DNA of 64,000 nucleotides from Ruegeria intermedia (lineage in GTDB: Bacteria > Pseudomonadota > Alphaproteobacteria > Rhodobacterales > Rhodobacteraceae): positions 62,001 through 126,000 of the forward strand of contig NZ_FQVK01000003.1 in the NCBI RefSeq assembly GCF_900129345.1, given 5' to 3'. This document shows positions 35,383-44,773 of this stretch, piece by piece. The translations under genes were made by a program, and so were the position numbers. Position 1 is the stretch's first letter. The number at the start of each line of letters is the position of its first letter. Below the pieces are notes generated by a model. That model was not told where the DNA came from. It saw only the letters and a list, made by a program, of their open reading frames with translations, and did not search any database.

Positions 35383-36887
35383 CACAACCCAACATTCTGA
35401 TCCTGATGGTGGATCAGCTCAACGGTACCCTCTTTCCCGACGGTCCCGCCGAGTGGCTGCACGCGCCCAACCTCAGGAAACTGGCGGCGCGGTCGACGCG
35501 GTTCGCCAACGCCTACACGGCCTCGCCGCTGTGCGCGCCGGGGCGGGCCAGCTTCATGTCGGGCCAGTTGCCCTCGCGCACGGGGGTCTATGACAACGCC
35601 GCCGAGTTCCGCAGCGACATACCGACCTATGCCCACCACCTGCGCCGCGCGGGCTACTACACCTGCCTGTCGGGCAAGATGCATTTCGTCGGTCCCGACC
35701 AGTTGCACGGGTTCGAGGACCGCCTGACCACCGACATCTACCCGGCCGATTTCGGCTGGACCCCGGATTACCGCAAACCGGGCGAGCGCATCGACTGGTG
35801 GTATCACAACATGGGCTCGGTCACCGGGGCAGGCGTGGCCGAGATCACCAACCAGATGGAGTATGATGACGAGGTCGCCTATCACGCCAAGGCCAAGCTG
35901 TATGATCTGGCCCGTGGCAAGGACGACCGGCCGTGGTGCGTGACCGTCAGCTTCACGCATCCGCATGACCCCTATGTTGCGCGGCGCAAATACTGGGACC
36001 TGTACGAGGATTGCGAGCATCTGCTGCCGCAGGTCCCCGATCTGGGCTATGACAACCAGGACCCGCACGCCAAGCGCATCTTTGACGCCAATGACTGGCG
36101 CAGCTTCGACATCACCGAAGAAGACATCCGCCGCTCGCGCCGGGCCTATTTTGCCAACATCACCTATCTGGACGACAAGATCGGCGAGATCCTCGACGTG
36201 CTGGAAACCACCCGGCAGGAGGCGATCATCCTGTTTGTCTCGGACCACGGCGACATGCTGGGCGAACGGGGGCTTTGGTTCAAGATGAACTTCTACGAAG
36301 GCTCGGCTCGAGTGCCGCTGATGATCTCGGCGCCGGATCTGCCGACGGGCCGCATCGACACCCCGGTTTCGACCATCGACGTGACCCCGACGCTGGGCGC
36401 GCTGGCGGGTATCGACATGTCGGAAATTGCCCCCTGGACGGACGGGCAGGACCTTGTTCCGCTGGCCAACGGCACCGAGCGTACGGCGCCGGTGTTGATG
36501 GAGTACGCGGCCGAGGCGTCTTATGCGCCGCTGGTGTCGATGCGCTATGGCAAGTGGAAATACAACCGCTGCGCGCTGGACCCCGATCAGCTGTTCGACC
36601 TCGAGGCCGACCCGCACGAGCTGGAAAACCTGGCTGACAAGCCCGAACACGCCGGCACGCTGCAAACCCTGCGGGCCAAGTCCGAGGCGCGCTGGGATCT
36701 GGACCGGTTCGACGCCGAGGTACGCGCCAGCCAGGCGCGGCGCTGGGTGGTGTACGAAGCGCTGCGGCAGGGCGGCTATTACCCATGGGACTATCAGCCG
36801 CTGCAGAAGGCGTCGGAACGTTACATGCGCAATCACATGAATCTGGACAATCTCGAGGAAAGCCAGCGCTTCCCGCGCGGCGAATGA
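35379..36887 (+). CDS. betC: Choline sulfatase
   Basis: A 502-residue sulfatase releasing choline from choline-O-sulfate, in the cytoplasm (no signal peptide). The active-site motif PLCAPGRASFMSG holds C52, converted to formylglycine (CxPxR); D12 and Q13 (MVDQLN), and SDHGDMLG near residue 290, complete the metal site. The C-terminal QGGYYPWDYQPLQKASERY is typical of BetC. It is translationally coupled to betI. Confidence 0.95.
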   Translation: MTQPNILILMVDQLNGTLFPDGPAEWLHAPNLRKLAARSTRFANAYTASPLCAPGRASFMSGQLPSRTGVYDNAAEFRSDIPTYAHHLRRAGYYTCLSGKMHFVGPDQLHGFEDRLTTDIYPADFGWTPDYRKPGERIDWWYHNMGSVTGAGVAEITNQMEYDDEVAYHAKAKLYDLARGKDDRPWCVTVSFTHPHDPYVARRKYWDLYEDCEHLLPQVPDLGYDNQDPHAKRIFDANDWRSFDITEEDIRRSRRAYFANITYLDDKIGEILDVLETTRQEAIILFVSDHGDMLGERGLWFKMNFYEGSARVPLMISAPDLPTGRIDTPVSTIDVTPTLGALAGIDMSEIAPWTDGQDLVPLANGTERTAPVLMEYAAEASYAPLVSMRYGKWKYNRCALDPDQLFDLEADPHELENLADKPEHAGTLQTLRAKSEARWDLDRFDAEVRASQARRWVVYEALRQGGYYPWDYQPLQKASERYMRNHMNLDNLEESQRFPRGE

Positions 36888-36914
36888 CCTCTTTCGCATT
36901 TTGAAGATACGCCT

Positions 36915-36951
36915 ACCGGTGGCAACGCACGGGGCATCCCGCGCCACCGGT
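36915..36951 (+). other. Intercistronic hairpin betC-betA
   Basis: ACCGGTGGC (36915-36923) and GCCACCGGT (36943-36951) form a perfect 9-bp stem with a 19-base loop and no T-run. It probably affects mRNA stability or the betC/betA ratio rather than terminating. Confidence 0.5.
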
Positions 36952-36973
36952 CGGGACCAATGGAGACACGACC

Positions 36974-38632
36974 ATGGAAGCAGATTTCGTCATCGTTGGC
37001 GCCGGATCCGCCGGATGCGCGATGGCCTATCGTCTGAGCGAGGCAGGGGCCTCGGTTTTGGTGATCGAGCATGGCGGCACCGATGCCGGGCCATTCATCC
37101 AGATGCCGGCGGCGCTGAGCTATCCGATGAATATGTCGATCTATGACTGGGGTTATCAGTCCGAGCCTGAACCCCACCTGAACAACCGGCGGCTGGCCTG
37201 CCCGCGCGGCAAGGTGATCGGAGGGTCGTCCTCGATCAACGGGATGGTCTATGTGCGCGGCCATGCGCGCGATTTTGACACCTGGGCCGATATGGGCGCG
37301 GATGGCTGGTCCTGTGCGGATGTCCTGCCCTATTTCAAGCGGATGGAAAACTGGCACGACGGTGGCCAAGGCGGTGACCCGAAATGGCGCGGCACCGACG
37401 GCCCGCTGCATGTGTCGCGGGGGCCGCGCAAGAACCCTCTGTTCAAGGCCTTCGTCGAGGCCGGGCGGCAGGCGGGCTACGAGCTGACTGACGACTACAA
37501 CGGCGAGAAACAGGAAGGCTTCGGCCCGATGGAGCAGACCGTCTGGAAGGGGCGGCGCTGGTCGGCGGCCAATGCCTATCTGAAGCCCGCGCTGAAACGG
37601 CCGAACTGTGACATCGTCCGAGGCCTCGCCACGCGCGTGGTGATCGAGGATGGCCGCGCAACCGGGGTCGAACTGATCCGTGGTGGCAAGAAACAAGTAA
37701 TCCGCGCCCGGCGCGAGGTGGTGCTGGCGGCCTCGTCGATCAACTCGCCCAAGCTGCTGATGCTGTCGGGGATCGGACCCGCCGCGCACCTGGCCGAGCA
37801 CGGCATCAATGTTGTCGCCGACAGGCCCGGCGTTGGCGCGAACCTGCAGGATCATCTGGAACTGTATATCCAGCAGGCCTCGCTGCAGCCGATCACGCTG
37901 TACAAATACTGGAACCTGTTCGGCAAGGGCCTGATCGGGGCGCAGTGGCTGTTCACCAAGACCGGCCTTGGCGCGTCGAACCAATTTGAAAGCGCGGCGT
38001 TCATCCGGTCGAAGCCGGGGGTCGAGTACCCGGATATCCAGTACCACTTCCTGCCCATCGCCGTGCGCTATGACGGCAAGGCCGCAGCCGAGGGGCACGG
38101 CTTCCAGGCGCATGTGGGGCCGATGCGCTCACCCTCGCGCGGGGCGGTGACGCTGCGCTCGGCCAAGCCCGAGGACGCGCCGGTGATCCGCTTCAACTAC
38201 ATGAGCACCGAGCAGGACTGGGAAGATTTCCGCACCTGCATCCGCCTGACCCGCGAGATTTTCGGCCAGGACGCGTTCAAGCCTTATGCGGGCAAGGAGA
38301 TCCAGCCCGGCGCGGAGGTGCAGACCGACGAGGAGCTGAACGCCTTCATCGCCGAACATGCCGAGAGCGCCTATCACCCCTGCGGCACCTGCCGCATGGG
38401 GCGGGCCGACGACCCGAACGCGGTCGTCGACCCGCAGGGGCGTGTCATCGGGGTGGATGGGCTGCGCGTGGCGGACAGCTCGGTGTTTCCGCAGATCACC
38501 AACGGCAACCTGAACGCGCCGTCGATCATGGTGGGCGAAAAAATGTCGGATCACCTGCTGGGCAAGGACCCGCTGCCCAAGTCCAATGACCGGCCGTGGA
38601 TCCACCCGAACTGGCAGACCGCGCAGCGTTAA
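36974..38632 (+). CDS. betA: Choline dehydrogenase
   Basis: A 552-residue FAD-dependent GMC oxidoreductase oxidising choline to betaine aldehyde. FAD motif [20 protein letters not shown] (7-26), the GMC signature [18 protein letters not shown] (~75-92), and the C-terminal catalytic [10 protein letters not shown] with the following [13 protein letters not shown]. It follows betC after 86 bases containing a hairpin. betB, needed for glycine betaine, is not in the window. Confidence 0.96.
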   Translation: MEADFVIVGAGSAGCAMAYRLSEAGASVLVIEHGGTDAGPFIQMPAALSYPMNMSIYDWGYQSEPEPHLNNRRLACPRGKVIGGSSSINGMVYVRGHARDFDTWADMGADGWSCADVLPYFKRMENWHDGGQGGDPKWRGTDGPLHVSRGPRKNPLFKAFVEAGRQAGYELTDDYNGEKQEGFGPMEQTVWKGRRWSAANAYLKPALKRPNCDIVRGLATRVVIEDGRATGVELIRGGKKQVIRARREVVLAASSINSPKLLMLSGIGPAAHLAEHGINVVADRPGVGANLQDHLELYIQQASLQPITLYKYWNLFGKGLIGAQWLFTKTGLGASNQFESAAFIRSKPGVEYPDIQYHFLPIAVRYDGKAAAEGHGFQAHVGPMRSPSRGAVTLRSAKPEDAPVIRFNYMSTEQDWEDFRTCIRLTREIFGQDAFKPYAGKEIQPGAEVQTDEELNAFIAEHAESAYHPCGTCRMGRADDPNAVVDPQGRVIGVDGLRVADSSVFPQITNGNLNAPSIMVGEKMSDHLLGKDPLPKSNDRPWIHPNWQTAQR

Positions 38633-38686
38633 CCTGTCTTGGACCTGTGGGTTGAATGTCCGGCTGCGGCCGGGCATATGGAACCC

Positions 38687-39331
38687 ATGTTAAGACTTTG
38701 TTTCGTGTTTGTTCTCATTGCTGCCGCCGCCAATGCCGCTGACATGCTGACGGGCCGGATCAAGGTCATTGATGCCGATACGTGGGAGGTGGGCGGCTTG
38801 CGTGTCCGCTTGCACGGGATCGACGCCCCCGAACTGGACCAGACCTGCGAGGACGCACACAGAGCGACCTGGTCTTGCGGTGCCTGGGTCACGCATGTCG
38901 TCCGTCAGAATTTCGGCGGCAAGCGCGCAGTCTGCATGCGGCGCGATACCGACCGCTATGGCCGGGTCGTCGCGTCGTGCACGGTGCAGGGTGCCGATGC
39001 CGGCGAAATGTTGGTGCAGGTTGGTCTGGCCTTCGCCTATCGAAAATACTCGGGCGACTATATCGCCGACGAAGACCGCGCCGCCGCCGCAGGGGTCGGC
39101 CTGCATGCGGGCAAGGTGCAGGCGCCCTGGTTGTACCGCGGGCAAAAGCGCAAGGTCGCCAGCAAGGGCTGTGACATCAAGGGCAACATTTCATCCAAGG
39201 GCGTGCGAATCTATCACATGCCGGGACAAAGGTATTACGCGCGCACCAAGATCAGCCCGGTAAAGGGCGAACGCTGGTTCTGTTCACCCGCCGAAGCGCG
39301 TGCGGCCGGATGGCGCGCCGCGCGGCAGTGA
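38687..39331 (+). CDS. Secreted thermonuclease-family protein with Cys-rich C-terminus
   Basis: A 214-residue exported nuclease-like protein. Signal peptide MLRLCFVFVLIAAAANAAD; SNase domain ~20-145 with IDADTWEVGGLRVRLHGIDA and DRYGRVVASC (catalytic Arg/Glu pattern). The C-terminal ~50 residues (CDIKGNISSKGVRIYHMPGQ, WFCSPAEARAAGW) form the small zinc-ribbon-like module often fused to SNase proteins. The start could also be ATG at 38678. Probably extracellular or periplasmic. Confidence 0.87.
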   Translation: MLRLCFVFVLIAAAANAADMLTGRIKVIDADTWEVGGLRVRLHGIDAPELDQTCEDAHRATWSCGAWVTHVVRQNFGGKRAVCMRRDTDRYGRVVASCTVQGADAGEMLVQVGLAFAYRKYSGDYIADEDRAAAAGVGLHAGKVQAPWLYRGQKRKVASKGCDIKGNISSKGVRIYHMPGQRYYARTKISPVKGERWFCSPAEARAAGWRAARQ

Positions 39332-39356
39332 AAAACTCCGCCCGACAATCCGCATC

Positions 39357-39414
39357 TTGATCCGCGTCAAAGATGAGTCTGTTCAGGCGCTTTAGACGTT
39401 GATGGCAACATCAA
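39357..39414 (+). promoter_or_regulatory. FNR/Crp-type box and second palindrome in the ydcH promoter
   Basis: TTGATCCGCGTCAA (39357-39370) is close to the FnrL consensus TTGAT-N4-ATCAA. TTTAGA (39391-39396) could be the -10, which places the box near -40, the class II activation position. TTGATG-GCAA-CATCAA (39399-39414) is a second perfect repeat over the expected transcription start. Confidence 0.6.
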
Positions 39415-39432
39415 GACAAGGAGCGAACAGAC

Positions 39433-39678
39433 ATGTCTCATACGCCACATGAACTGGCCGAAGAATTCCCCGACAAGGTCGAGTTGATGAGTCAGCTCAA
39501 GCAGTCGGACGCGCATTTCGCCCGGCTGGCGGATGAATACCACGAGGTCAACCGGGCGGTACATCGCGCCGAAACCAATATCGAACCGATGGAGGAACTG
39601 GCCGAAACCGAGCTGCGCAAGAAGCGCGCCGCGCTGAAGGACGAGATCTGGGCGATCCTGTCCAAGGCCACGGCCTGA
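39433..39678 (+). CDS. YdcH family (DUF465) protein
   Basis: An 81-residue, highly charged helical protein with a probable coiled coil: SHTPHELAEEFPDKVELMSQ, then FARLADEYHEVNRAVHRAE, and ELRKKRAALKDEIWAIL, the DUF465 hallmark. Function unknown. It is monocistronic and has an FNR-type box in the promoter, so expression may rise at low oxygen (inference). Confidence 0.9.
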   Translation: MSHTPHELAEEFPDKVELMSQLKQSDAHFARLADEYHEVNRAVHRAETNIEPMEELAETELRKKRAALKDEIWAILSKATA

Positions 39679-39716
39679 CGCGCTGCGGGTCGGGTGACCG
39701 GACCGCCCCTTGGGGG

Positions 39717-41117
39717 TCAGGTCACCTCGTAGGGCAGGGTGCCGCGGCTGTTCGCGTCGATTGTCAGGCGCCGTTCCAGCGGCGGTACTGATCGCTGGTG
39801 GCACGTCTTGCGTTCGCAGATGCGGCAGGAAATGCCGATCGGCTCGTAGGCGCTGGCATTGTTGATGTCCAGATGGTCGGCATAGACCAGCGCCTCGGCG
39901 TGGCGCACCTCGCAGCCCAGCGCGATGGCATAGCGACGCACGGGCGCGCCGAAGGAGCCCCCTGATTTCGACACGTCCCGCGCCAGCGAGATATAGCGCA
40001 CTCCGTCCGGCGTTTCGGCCAGCTGCCGCAGAAAATGGCCCGGCGTCTCGAAGGCCCGATGCACGTTCCACAGCGGGCAGGCCCCGCCAAATCGCGCAAA
40101 TTGCAGCCGCGTGGCTGAGTGCCTCTTGGTGATCGTCCCCGCCTGATCGACCCGCACGAAGAAGAACGGAATGCCCTTGGCGCCCGGACGCTGCAGCGTG
40201 GACAAACGGTGGGCCACCTGCTCGATCGAGGCGCCGAACCGGTTGCTGAGCAACTCCAGATCATGCCGATAGGCCCGGGCGGCATCCAGAAAGGCGCCAT
40301 AGGGCATCAGGGATGCGCCGGCAAAGTAGTTCGCCAGCCCGATCTTGGCGATCGCGCGGGCCTCGTCGCTTTGGAACTTGGCAAAATCCAACGTGGCCTC
40401 CAGCAGCTTGTCCTGGCTGATCAGGGCGACCTGCAGCAACAATTGAAAGACCTGCGTCTGCGGCGCGGCACGCGATGACAGGCGCAGTGTCTTGGTCTGG
40501 CCGTCATAGCTGCGCAGGGCCCGGATGTCCTCGAACGTGACTTGAATGCCGCGCTCTGCCAGGCTTTCCAGCGCGGCCTGCCGAATGCCGCCTGGCCCGT
40601 CGGCACGGGCGGCAAAGCGTTCGGCGGCGCGGTCCACCGCATCGATGTAATTGTCGCAATAGTGGAAGAAATCGCGAACCTCCTCCCACGGGCTGGCCTG
40701 AATACGCGCATCTTCGCGGCCCAGTGCTTCGTCCAGCGAGGCCAGCCGCTCGTGGGTCTGCCGGTAGGCTCTGTGCAGTTCGATGAAGGCCCGCGCCAGG
40801 GCCGGGGCGTTCGAGGCCGTCAGACGCAGATCGGCCAGCGGGGGCGTGGCATCGGCAAAGACCGGATCGGCCAGCGCCTCGCGCATGTCCGAGACCAGAC
40901 GTTCGCTGTCGCCGGTGCTCAATTCGGTCACGTCCATGCCGAATTCCTGCGCCAACGCCAGAACGACCGTGGTCGAGATCGGCCGGTTGTTGTTCTCCAT
41001 CTGGTTCAGATAGGGCAGGGACACGCCCAGCTTGGCGGCGAATTCCTTCTGCGTCAGGGTCAGGCGCGTGCGCATTTCGCGCAGCTTGGCGCCAGCATAG
41101 AGTTTCTGAGTGGCCAT
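39717..41117 (-). CDS. pccR: Propionyl-CoA pathway regulator PccR (XRE/ScfR family)
   Basis: A 466-residue regulator: HTH_XRE at about 8-65 (LTLTQKEFAAKLGVSLPYLN, QMENNNRPISTT), a middle domain of the ImmA/IrrE-like type (EEVRDFFHYCDNYIDAVD), and a C-terminal domain with a Cys motif (CRICERKTCHQR). In Rhodobacter sphaeroides PccR controls pccB and binds TTTGCAAA-like sites; here such sites lie at 41126-41165 next to this gene and in the pccB promoter. The start is the ATG at 41117; a longer frame starts at 41132. An MFS gene sits between it and pccB. Confidence 0.9.
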   Translation of the reverse strand: MATQKLYAGAKLREMRTRLTLTQKEFAAKLGVSLPYLNQMENNNRPISTTVVLALAQEFGMDVTELSTGDSERLVSDMREALADPVFADATPPLADLRLTASNAPALARAFIELHRAYRQTHERLASLDEALGREDARIQASPWEEVRDFFHYCDNYIDAVDRAAERFAARADGPGGIRQAALESLAERGIQVTFEDIRALRSYDGQTKTLRLSSRAAPQTQVFQLLLQVALISQDKLLEATLDFAKFQSDEARAIAKIGLANYFAGASLMPYGAFLDAARAYRHDLELLSNRFGASIEQVAHRLSTLQRPGAKGIPFFFVRVDQAGTITKRHSATRLQFARFGGACPLWNVHRAFETPGHFLRQLAETPDGVRYISLARDVSKSGGSFGAPVRRYAIALGCEVRHAEALVYADHLDINNASAYEPIGISCRICERKTCHQRSVPPLERRLTIDANSRGTLPYEVT

Positions 41118-41125
41118 TGGCTGCC

Positions 41126-41165
41126 TTTGCAATTATTCTGCTTGACCAGCCTAACTTTGCAAAGT
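41126..41165 (-). promoter_or_regulatory. Paired PccR boxes at pccR
   Basis: TTTGCAATT (41126-41134) and the perfect palindrome ACTTTGCAAAGT (41154-41165) have cores 30 bases apart, in the 64-base gap before pccR. The pair matches the pccB pair in motif and spacing, so autoregulation is likely. Confidence 0.7.
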
Positions 41166-41181
41166 GATCCTCGCAAGCCTG

Positions 41182-42387
41182 TCACAAGCCGATTTGTTTC
41201 TCGCGCCAGATGACCGAACTGATGGCGATGATGGCAAGGACCGAGGTGGCGAGCATCAGCCACAGCAGAGGCATCGCGCCGGTTTCATGCGTCAGAAGGG
41301 CGCCGGCCAGCGCGCTGAGTCCCGCCCCGCCGCCCAGCATGATCGCTCCGCTCAACCCCGATGCGGTGGCCGCCAGGTGTGGGCGCACCGACAGGGCGCC
41401 GGCGGTTGCGTTCGGGATCGACATGCCATTGCCAAGGCCCACGAAGGTCATGAGGCCGAAGAAGCTGAGCGCCGAGCCTTTGTCCAAAAGGAACAGGCCC
41501 GCCGAGAGGGCGACCCCGATGGCATTCAGCCAGCACCCCCAACGCACCATCCGGTTGACGCCAAAGCGGACCGAGAAGCGCCCGCTGATGAAGTTGCCGA
41601 AGAAATAGCCCACCGCCGGTGCGCCGAAATAGATGCCGACCTGGGCTGCCGTCAGGCCGAACAGTTCCGAGCCGATGAAGGGTGCGCCCCCCAGATAGGC
41701 AAAGAACGCGCCCGAAGAGAAGGCCGAGGACATCGAATACCCCCAAAAGCGGGGCGACCTCAGCAGTTCGGGATACTCTCGGAACTGCTGGAGCAAGGTT
41801 TTGCCGCTTTTGGCTGCTGTTTCCCCGAAATCTAGGTAGGTCAGTCCAAGCGCGAGCGCTGCCAGCCCGAACGGCAACCAGAAATTGGCTTTCCAGCCAA
41901 AGCTCTCTTCAAGAATGCCGCCGATGGCCGGCCCGATCATGGGGACCACGGCCATGCCCATGGTGACATAACCGATCATCGAGGCGGCCTGGTCCTGATC
42001 GTACATGTCCCGTACCGCAGCCCGGCTGAGCACGATGCCGACCACGATGACCGCCTGTGCCATGCGAAAGGCCAGGAAGGTCTCGACATTCGGGGCATGG
42101 ATGCAGCCCAGCGTCGCCAGCAGAAACAGCGCCAGCCCCCACAGCAGCACCGGCCGCCGACCGGCCTTGTCCGCGATCGGTCCGATCACGATCTGCAGCA
42201 CCGCATTGACCAGCAGGTACAACGCGATCGACAGCTGCATGATCTTGTAATCCGCCCGGAAATACTCTGCCATGAACGGCAGGCTGGGCAGGAAAAGGTT
42301 CATGCTGAGCGCGCTGAGGCCGGACAAAAGGACCAGTGTCGCAAGTGTCGGAGGGGAGCGGTCAGCGGAGGTGGATCTGAACTGCAT
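41182..42387 (-). CDS. Bcr/CflA-type multidrug efflux MFS transporter
   Basis: A 401-residue 12-TM major facilitator protein. Motif A-like IADKAGRRPVLLWG follows TM2; the start GLSALSMNLFLPSLPFMAEY is typical of the Bcr/CflA drug/H+ antiporter group. The substrate is unknown. It lies divergent from pccB and shares its regulatory region containing two PccR boxes, and it also lies between pccR and pccB, so it may belong to the propionate regulon (inference). Confidence 0.9.
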   Translation of the reverse strand: MQFRSTSADRSPPTLATLVLLSGLSALSMNLFLPSLPFMAEYFRADYKIMQLSIALYLLVNAVLQIVIGPIADKAGRRPVLLWGLALFLLATLGCIHAPNVETFLAFRMAQAVIVVGIVLSRAAVRDMYDQDQAASMIGYVTMGMAVVPMIGPAIGGILEESFGWKANFWLPFGLAALALGLTYLDFGETAAKSGKTLLQQFREYPELLRSPRFWGYSMSSAFSSGAFFAYLGGAPFIGSELFGLTAAQVGIYFGAPAVGYFFGNFISGRFSVRFGVNRMVRWGCWLNAIGVALSAGLFLLDKGSALSFFGLMTFVGLGNGMSIPNATAGALSVRPHLAATASGLSGAIMLGGGAGLSALAGALLTHETGAMPLLWLMLATSVLAIIAISSVIWREKQIGL

Positions 42388-42444
42388 GGTTCACTCTTAG
42401 ATCGAAGGTTGCGCAAAGGCCATGCCGCGCCGCAAGGGTTAGCT

Positions 42445-42491
42445 AATTTGCAATTTGGTTTCCATGAATTGCCAATAATTTGCAAATTTGC
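42445..42491 (+). promoter_or_regulatory. Paired PccR boxes and promoter of pccB
   Basis: AATTTGCAATTT (42445-42456) and the perfect palindrome AATTTGCAAATT (42477-42488), overlapping GCAAATTTGC (42482-42491), are 32 bases apart centre to centre. A -10 TATATT (42523-42528) follows with no good -35, as expected for an activated promoter; the proximal box centres about 52 bases upstream of the expected start. The spacer also serves the divergent MFS gene. Confidence 0.7.
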
Positions 42492-42559
42492 CGAAAAGGG
42501 CTTTGGGTGACGCAGAGCTGTCTATATTGTCCCTGCAAAATTCACAGGGGACGATCGAG

Positions 42560-44092
42560 ATGAAGGATATCCTGGCCGAGCTGGAAAACCGCCGCGAGAA
42601 CGCGCGCCTGGGAGGGGGGCAGAAGCGGATCGACGCGCAACATGCCCGCGGCAAGCTGACGGCGCGCGAACGGATCGAGCTGCTGCTGGACGAGGGCAGC
42701 TTTGAGGAATTCGACATGTTCGTGACCCATCGCTGCACCGATTTCGGAATGGAAAAACAGAAACCTGCCGGGGATGGCGTGGTGACCGGTTGGGGTACGA
42801 TCAACGGCCGCATGGTCTATGTCTTCAGCCAGGACTTTACCGTTTTCGGCGGGTCTCTGTCGGAAACGCATGCGCAAAAGATCTGCAAGATCATGGATAT
42901 GGCGATGCAGAACGGCGCGCCGGTGATCGGCATCAACGACTCGGGCGGGGCGCGGATCCAGGAAGGTGTCGCCTCGCTGGCGGGCTATGCCGAGGTGTTC
43001 CAGCGCAACATCATGGCCTCGGGCGTGGTGCCGCAGATCTCGGTGATCATGGGGCCCTGTGCAGGCGGTGCGGTCTACAGCCCGGCGATGACCGACTTCA
43101 TCTTCATGGTCAAGGACACTTCGTACATGTTCGTGACCGGCCCCGACGTGGTGAAGACGGTCACCAACGAGGTCGTCACCGCCGAGGAACTGGGCGGTGC
43201 ATCGACCCATACCAAGAAGTCCAGCGTGGCCGATGGCGCTTTCGAAAACGATGTCGAGGCGCTGGCCGAAGTTCGGCGACTGGTGGATTTCCTGCCGCTC
43301 AACAACCGCGAAAAGCCGCCCGTGCGCCCGTTCTTCGACGAGCCGGGCCGGATCGAGATGTCGCTGGACACATTGGTGCCGGAAAACCCCAACACGCCCT
43401 ATGACATGAAGGAACTGATCGTCAAAGTGGCGGACGAGGGCGATTTCTATGAAATCCAGGAGGATTTCGCCAAGAACATCATCACCGGGTTCATCCGGCT
43501 TGAGGGTCGGACCGTGGGCGTGGTGGCCAACCAGCCGATGGTGCTGGCCGGCTGTCTGGACATCGACAGCAGCCGCAAGGCCGCGCGGTTCGTGCGCTTC
43601 TGCGACTGTTTCGAGATCCCGATCCTGACCTTCGTTGACGTTCCGGGCTTTCTGCCCGGCACCAGCCAGGAATATGGCGGGGTCATCAAGCACGGGGCCA
43701 AGCTGCTGTTCGCCTATGGCGAGGCGACCGTGCCCAAGGTGACCGTGATCACCCGCAAGGCCTATGGCGGTGCCTATGACGTGATGGCGTCGAAACACCT
43801 GCGTGGCGACTTCAACTATGCCTGGCCCACGGCCGAGATCGCGGTGATGGGCGCCAAGGGCGCGACCGAGATCATTCACCGTGCCGATCTGGGTGACCCG
43901 GAAAAGATCGCGCAGCACACCAAGGACTACGAGGACCGCTTTGCCAATCCCTTCGTGGCCGCCGAACGTGGCTTCATCGACGAGGTCATCATGCCGCATT
44001 CGACCCGCCGCCGGGTGTCACGGGCCTTCGCCAGCCTGCGCAACAAGCAGCTGAAGAACCCGTGGAAAAAACACGACAACATTCCGCTGTAG
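42560..44092 (+). CDS. pccB: Propionyl-CoA carboxylase beta subunit
   Basis: The 510-residue carboxyltransferase subunit; with PccA it carboxylates propionyl-CoA to (S)-methylmalonyl-CoA. Two crotonase-type halves carry the oxyanion motifs: [13 protein letters not shown] with [17 protein letters not shown] in the N half, and [17 protein letters not shown] with [10 protein letters not shown] in the C half. The alanine-glycine-rich carboxybiotin and acyl-CoA sites are intact. The start at 42560 follows GGGGACGATCGAG; an open frame upstream is not conserved. Expression is probably PccR-controlled. Confidence 0.97.
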   Translation: MKDILAELENRRENARLGGGQKRIDAQHARGKLTARERIELLLDEGSFEEFDMFVTHRCTDFGMEKQKPAGDGVVTGWGTINGRMVYVFSQDFTVFGGSLSETHAQKICKIMDMAMQNGAPVIGINDSGGARIQEGVASLAGYAEVFQRNIMASGVVPQISVIMGPCAGGAVYSPAMTDFIFMVKDTSYMFVTGPDVVKTVTNEVVTAEELGGASTHTKKSSVADGAFENDVEALAEVRRLVDFLPLNNREKPPVRPFFDEPGRIEMSLDTLVPENPNTPYDMKELIVKVADEGDFYEIQEDFAKNIITGFIRLEGRTVGVVANQPMVLAGCLDIDSSRKAARFVRFCDCFEIPILTFVDVPGFLPGTSQEYGGVIKHGAKLLFAYGEATVPKVTVITRKAYGGAYDVMASKHLRGDFNYAWPTAEIAVMGAKGATEIIHRADLGDPEKIAQHTKDYEDRFANPFVAAERGFIDEVIMPHSTRRRVSRAFASLRNKQLKNPWKKHDNIPL

Positions 44093-44158
44093 GCAGCGGG
44101 GGCGCAGACCCCGTGTCCGCCAGACATTCAGGATTGACCGACACCGCAAAACCATATC

Positions 44159-44644
44159 ATGATCCGCCCGACCCGAAACAGAACAGCGCAGGCAGGCTGC
44201 CTTGCGCACGCGACCTCGGAAGGAGGAGCCCGCCCGCGGCGGGTCCGAGGTCGCGCTCTTTTCGTTCTGCTTTGGGGGGTGGCTGGCCCCGTTCAGGCCC
44301 AGCCGGGCAACCTGCTGCCCGTACCTTCGGGACAACCGGTCGAGTTGAACGAGGTTCTGCTGGACAACAACCCCGGCGAGCTGTGGCTTCGGTTCCGGTT
44401 CATCGCGCCCAAGATCGGGGACGAGGTGGGGCGCATCGGTTATGACGTGGCCGCCAGGGACATGCTGCACCTGTGCCAGACGCTGGTCATTCCCTATGTC
44501 GCGCATCACGATTTGCACCCTGCGCGGGTGGTGATTTCGTTGTCCGACAGGACGGTTCGTTTCGGGGACGTCGCCCCGGACGCAACCCAGTTTTTCGAAG
44601 CCTACCGGTTGGAACAATCCACCTGTATCTGGGAGGAGCTCTGA
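44159..44644 (+). CDS. Putative exported protein, DUF6497-like
   Basis: A 161-residue reading frame whose conserved part (PGNLLPVPSGQPVELNEVLL onward) is a small beta-rich domain that I recall as DUF6497, a family found beside pccB in Rhodobacterales. The hydrophobic stretch ALFVLLWGVAGPVQAQ (~32-48) looks like a signal peptide, but 31 residues precede it. The first 32 codons overlap a strong hairpin (44209-44255) that looks like the pccB terminator, so the true start may lie after it; GTG at 44279 is in frame but would remove the signal. The start is unresolved. Confidence 0.65.
   Translation: MIRPTRNRTAQAGCLAHATSEGGARPRRVRGRALFVLLWGVAGPVQAQPGNLLPVPSGQPVELNEVLLDNNPGELWLRFRFIAPKIGDEVGRIGYDVAARDMLHLCQTLVIPYVAHHDLHPARVVISLSDRTVRFGDVAPDATQFFEAYRLEQSTCIWEEL
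44209..44262 (+). terminator. Strong hairpin after pccB (terminator or attenuator)
   Basis: CGCGACCTCGGA (44209-44220) and TCCGAGGTCGCG (44244-44255) form a perfect 12-bp stem; the loop itself contains a GCCCGCC/GGCGGG stem. CTCTTTTCGTTCT follows. It lies 117 bases after the pccB stop and inside the 5' part of the next reading frame. Confidence 0.72.
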
Positions 44645-44773
44645 CCATGACTCGCCCGATTCATCTGCGTCGAGCCCACTATGCACTCTTGCGGCTTTGG
44701 AGATGCCCATGACCCATTCTTCCCGATACGGACGCCTGCACCGGATTTGCATGACTGCGGCCCAGGTGCCGCC

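Noticed and set aside
35184-36947. 587-codon minus-strand frame over betC
   Set aside because: Antisense of betC; no recognisable pattern.
44647-44712. 20-codon frame between DUF6497-like and hypothetical genes
   Set aside because: Too short, no signal peptide, and no recognisable context; could be a leader peptide but unsupported.
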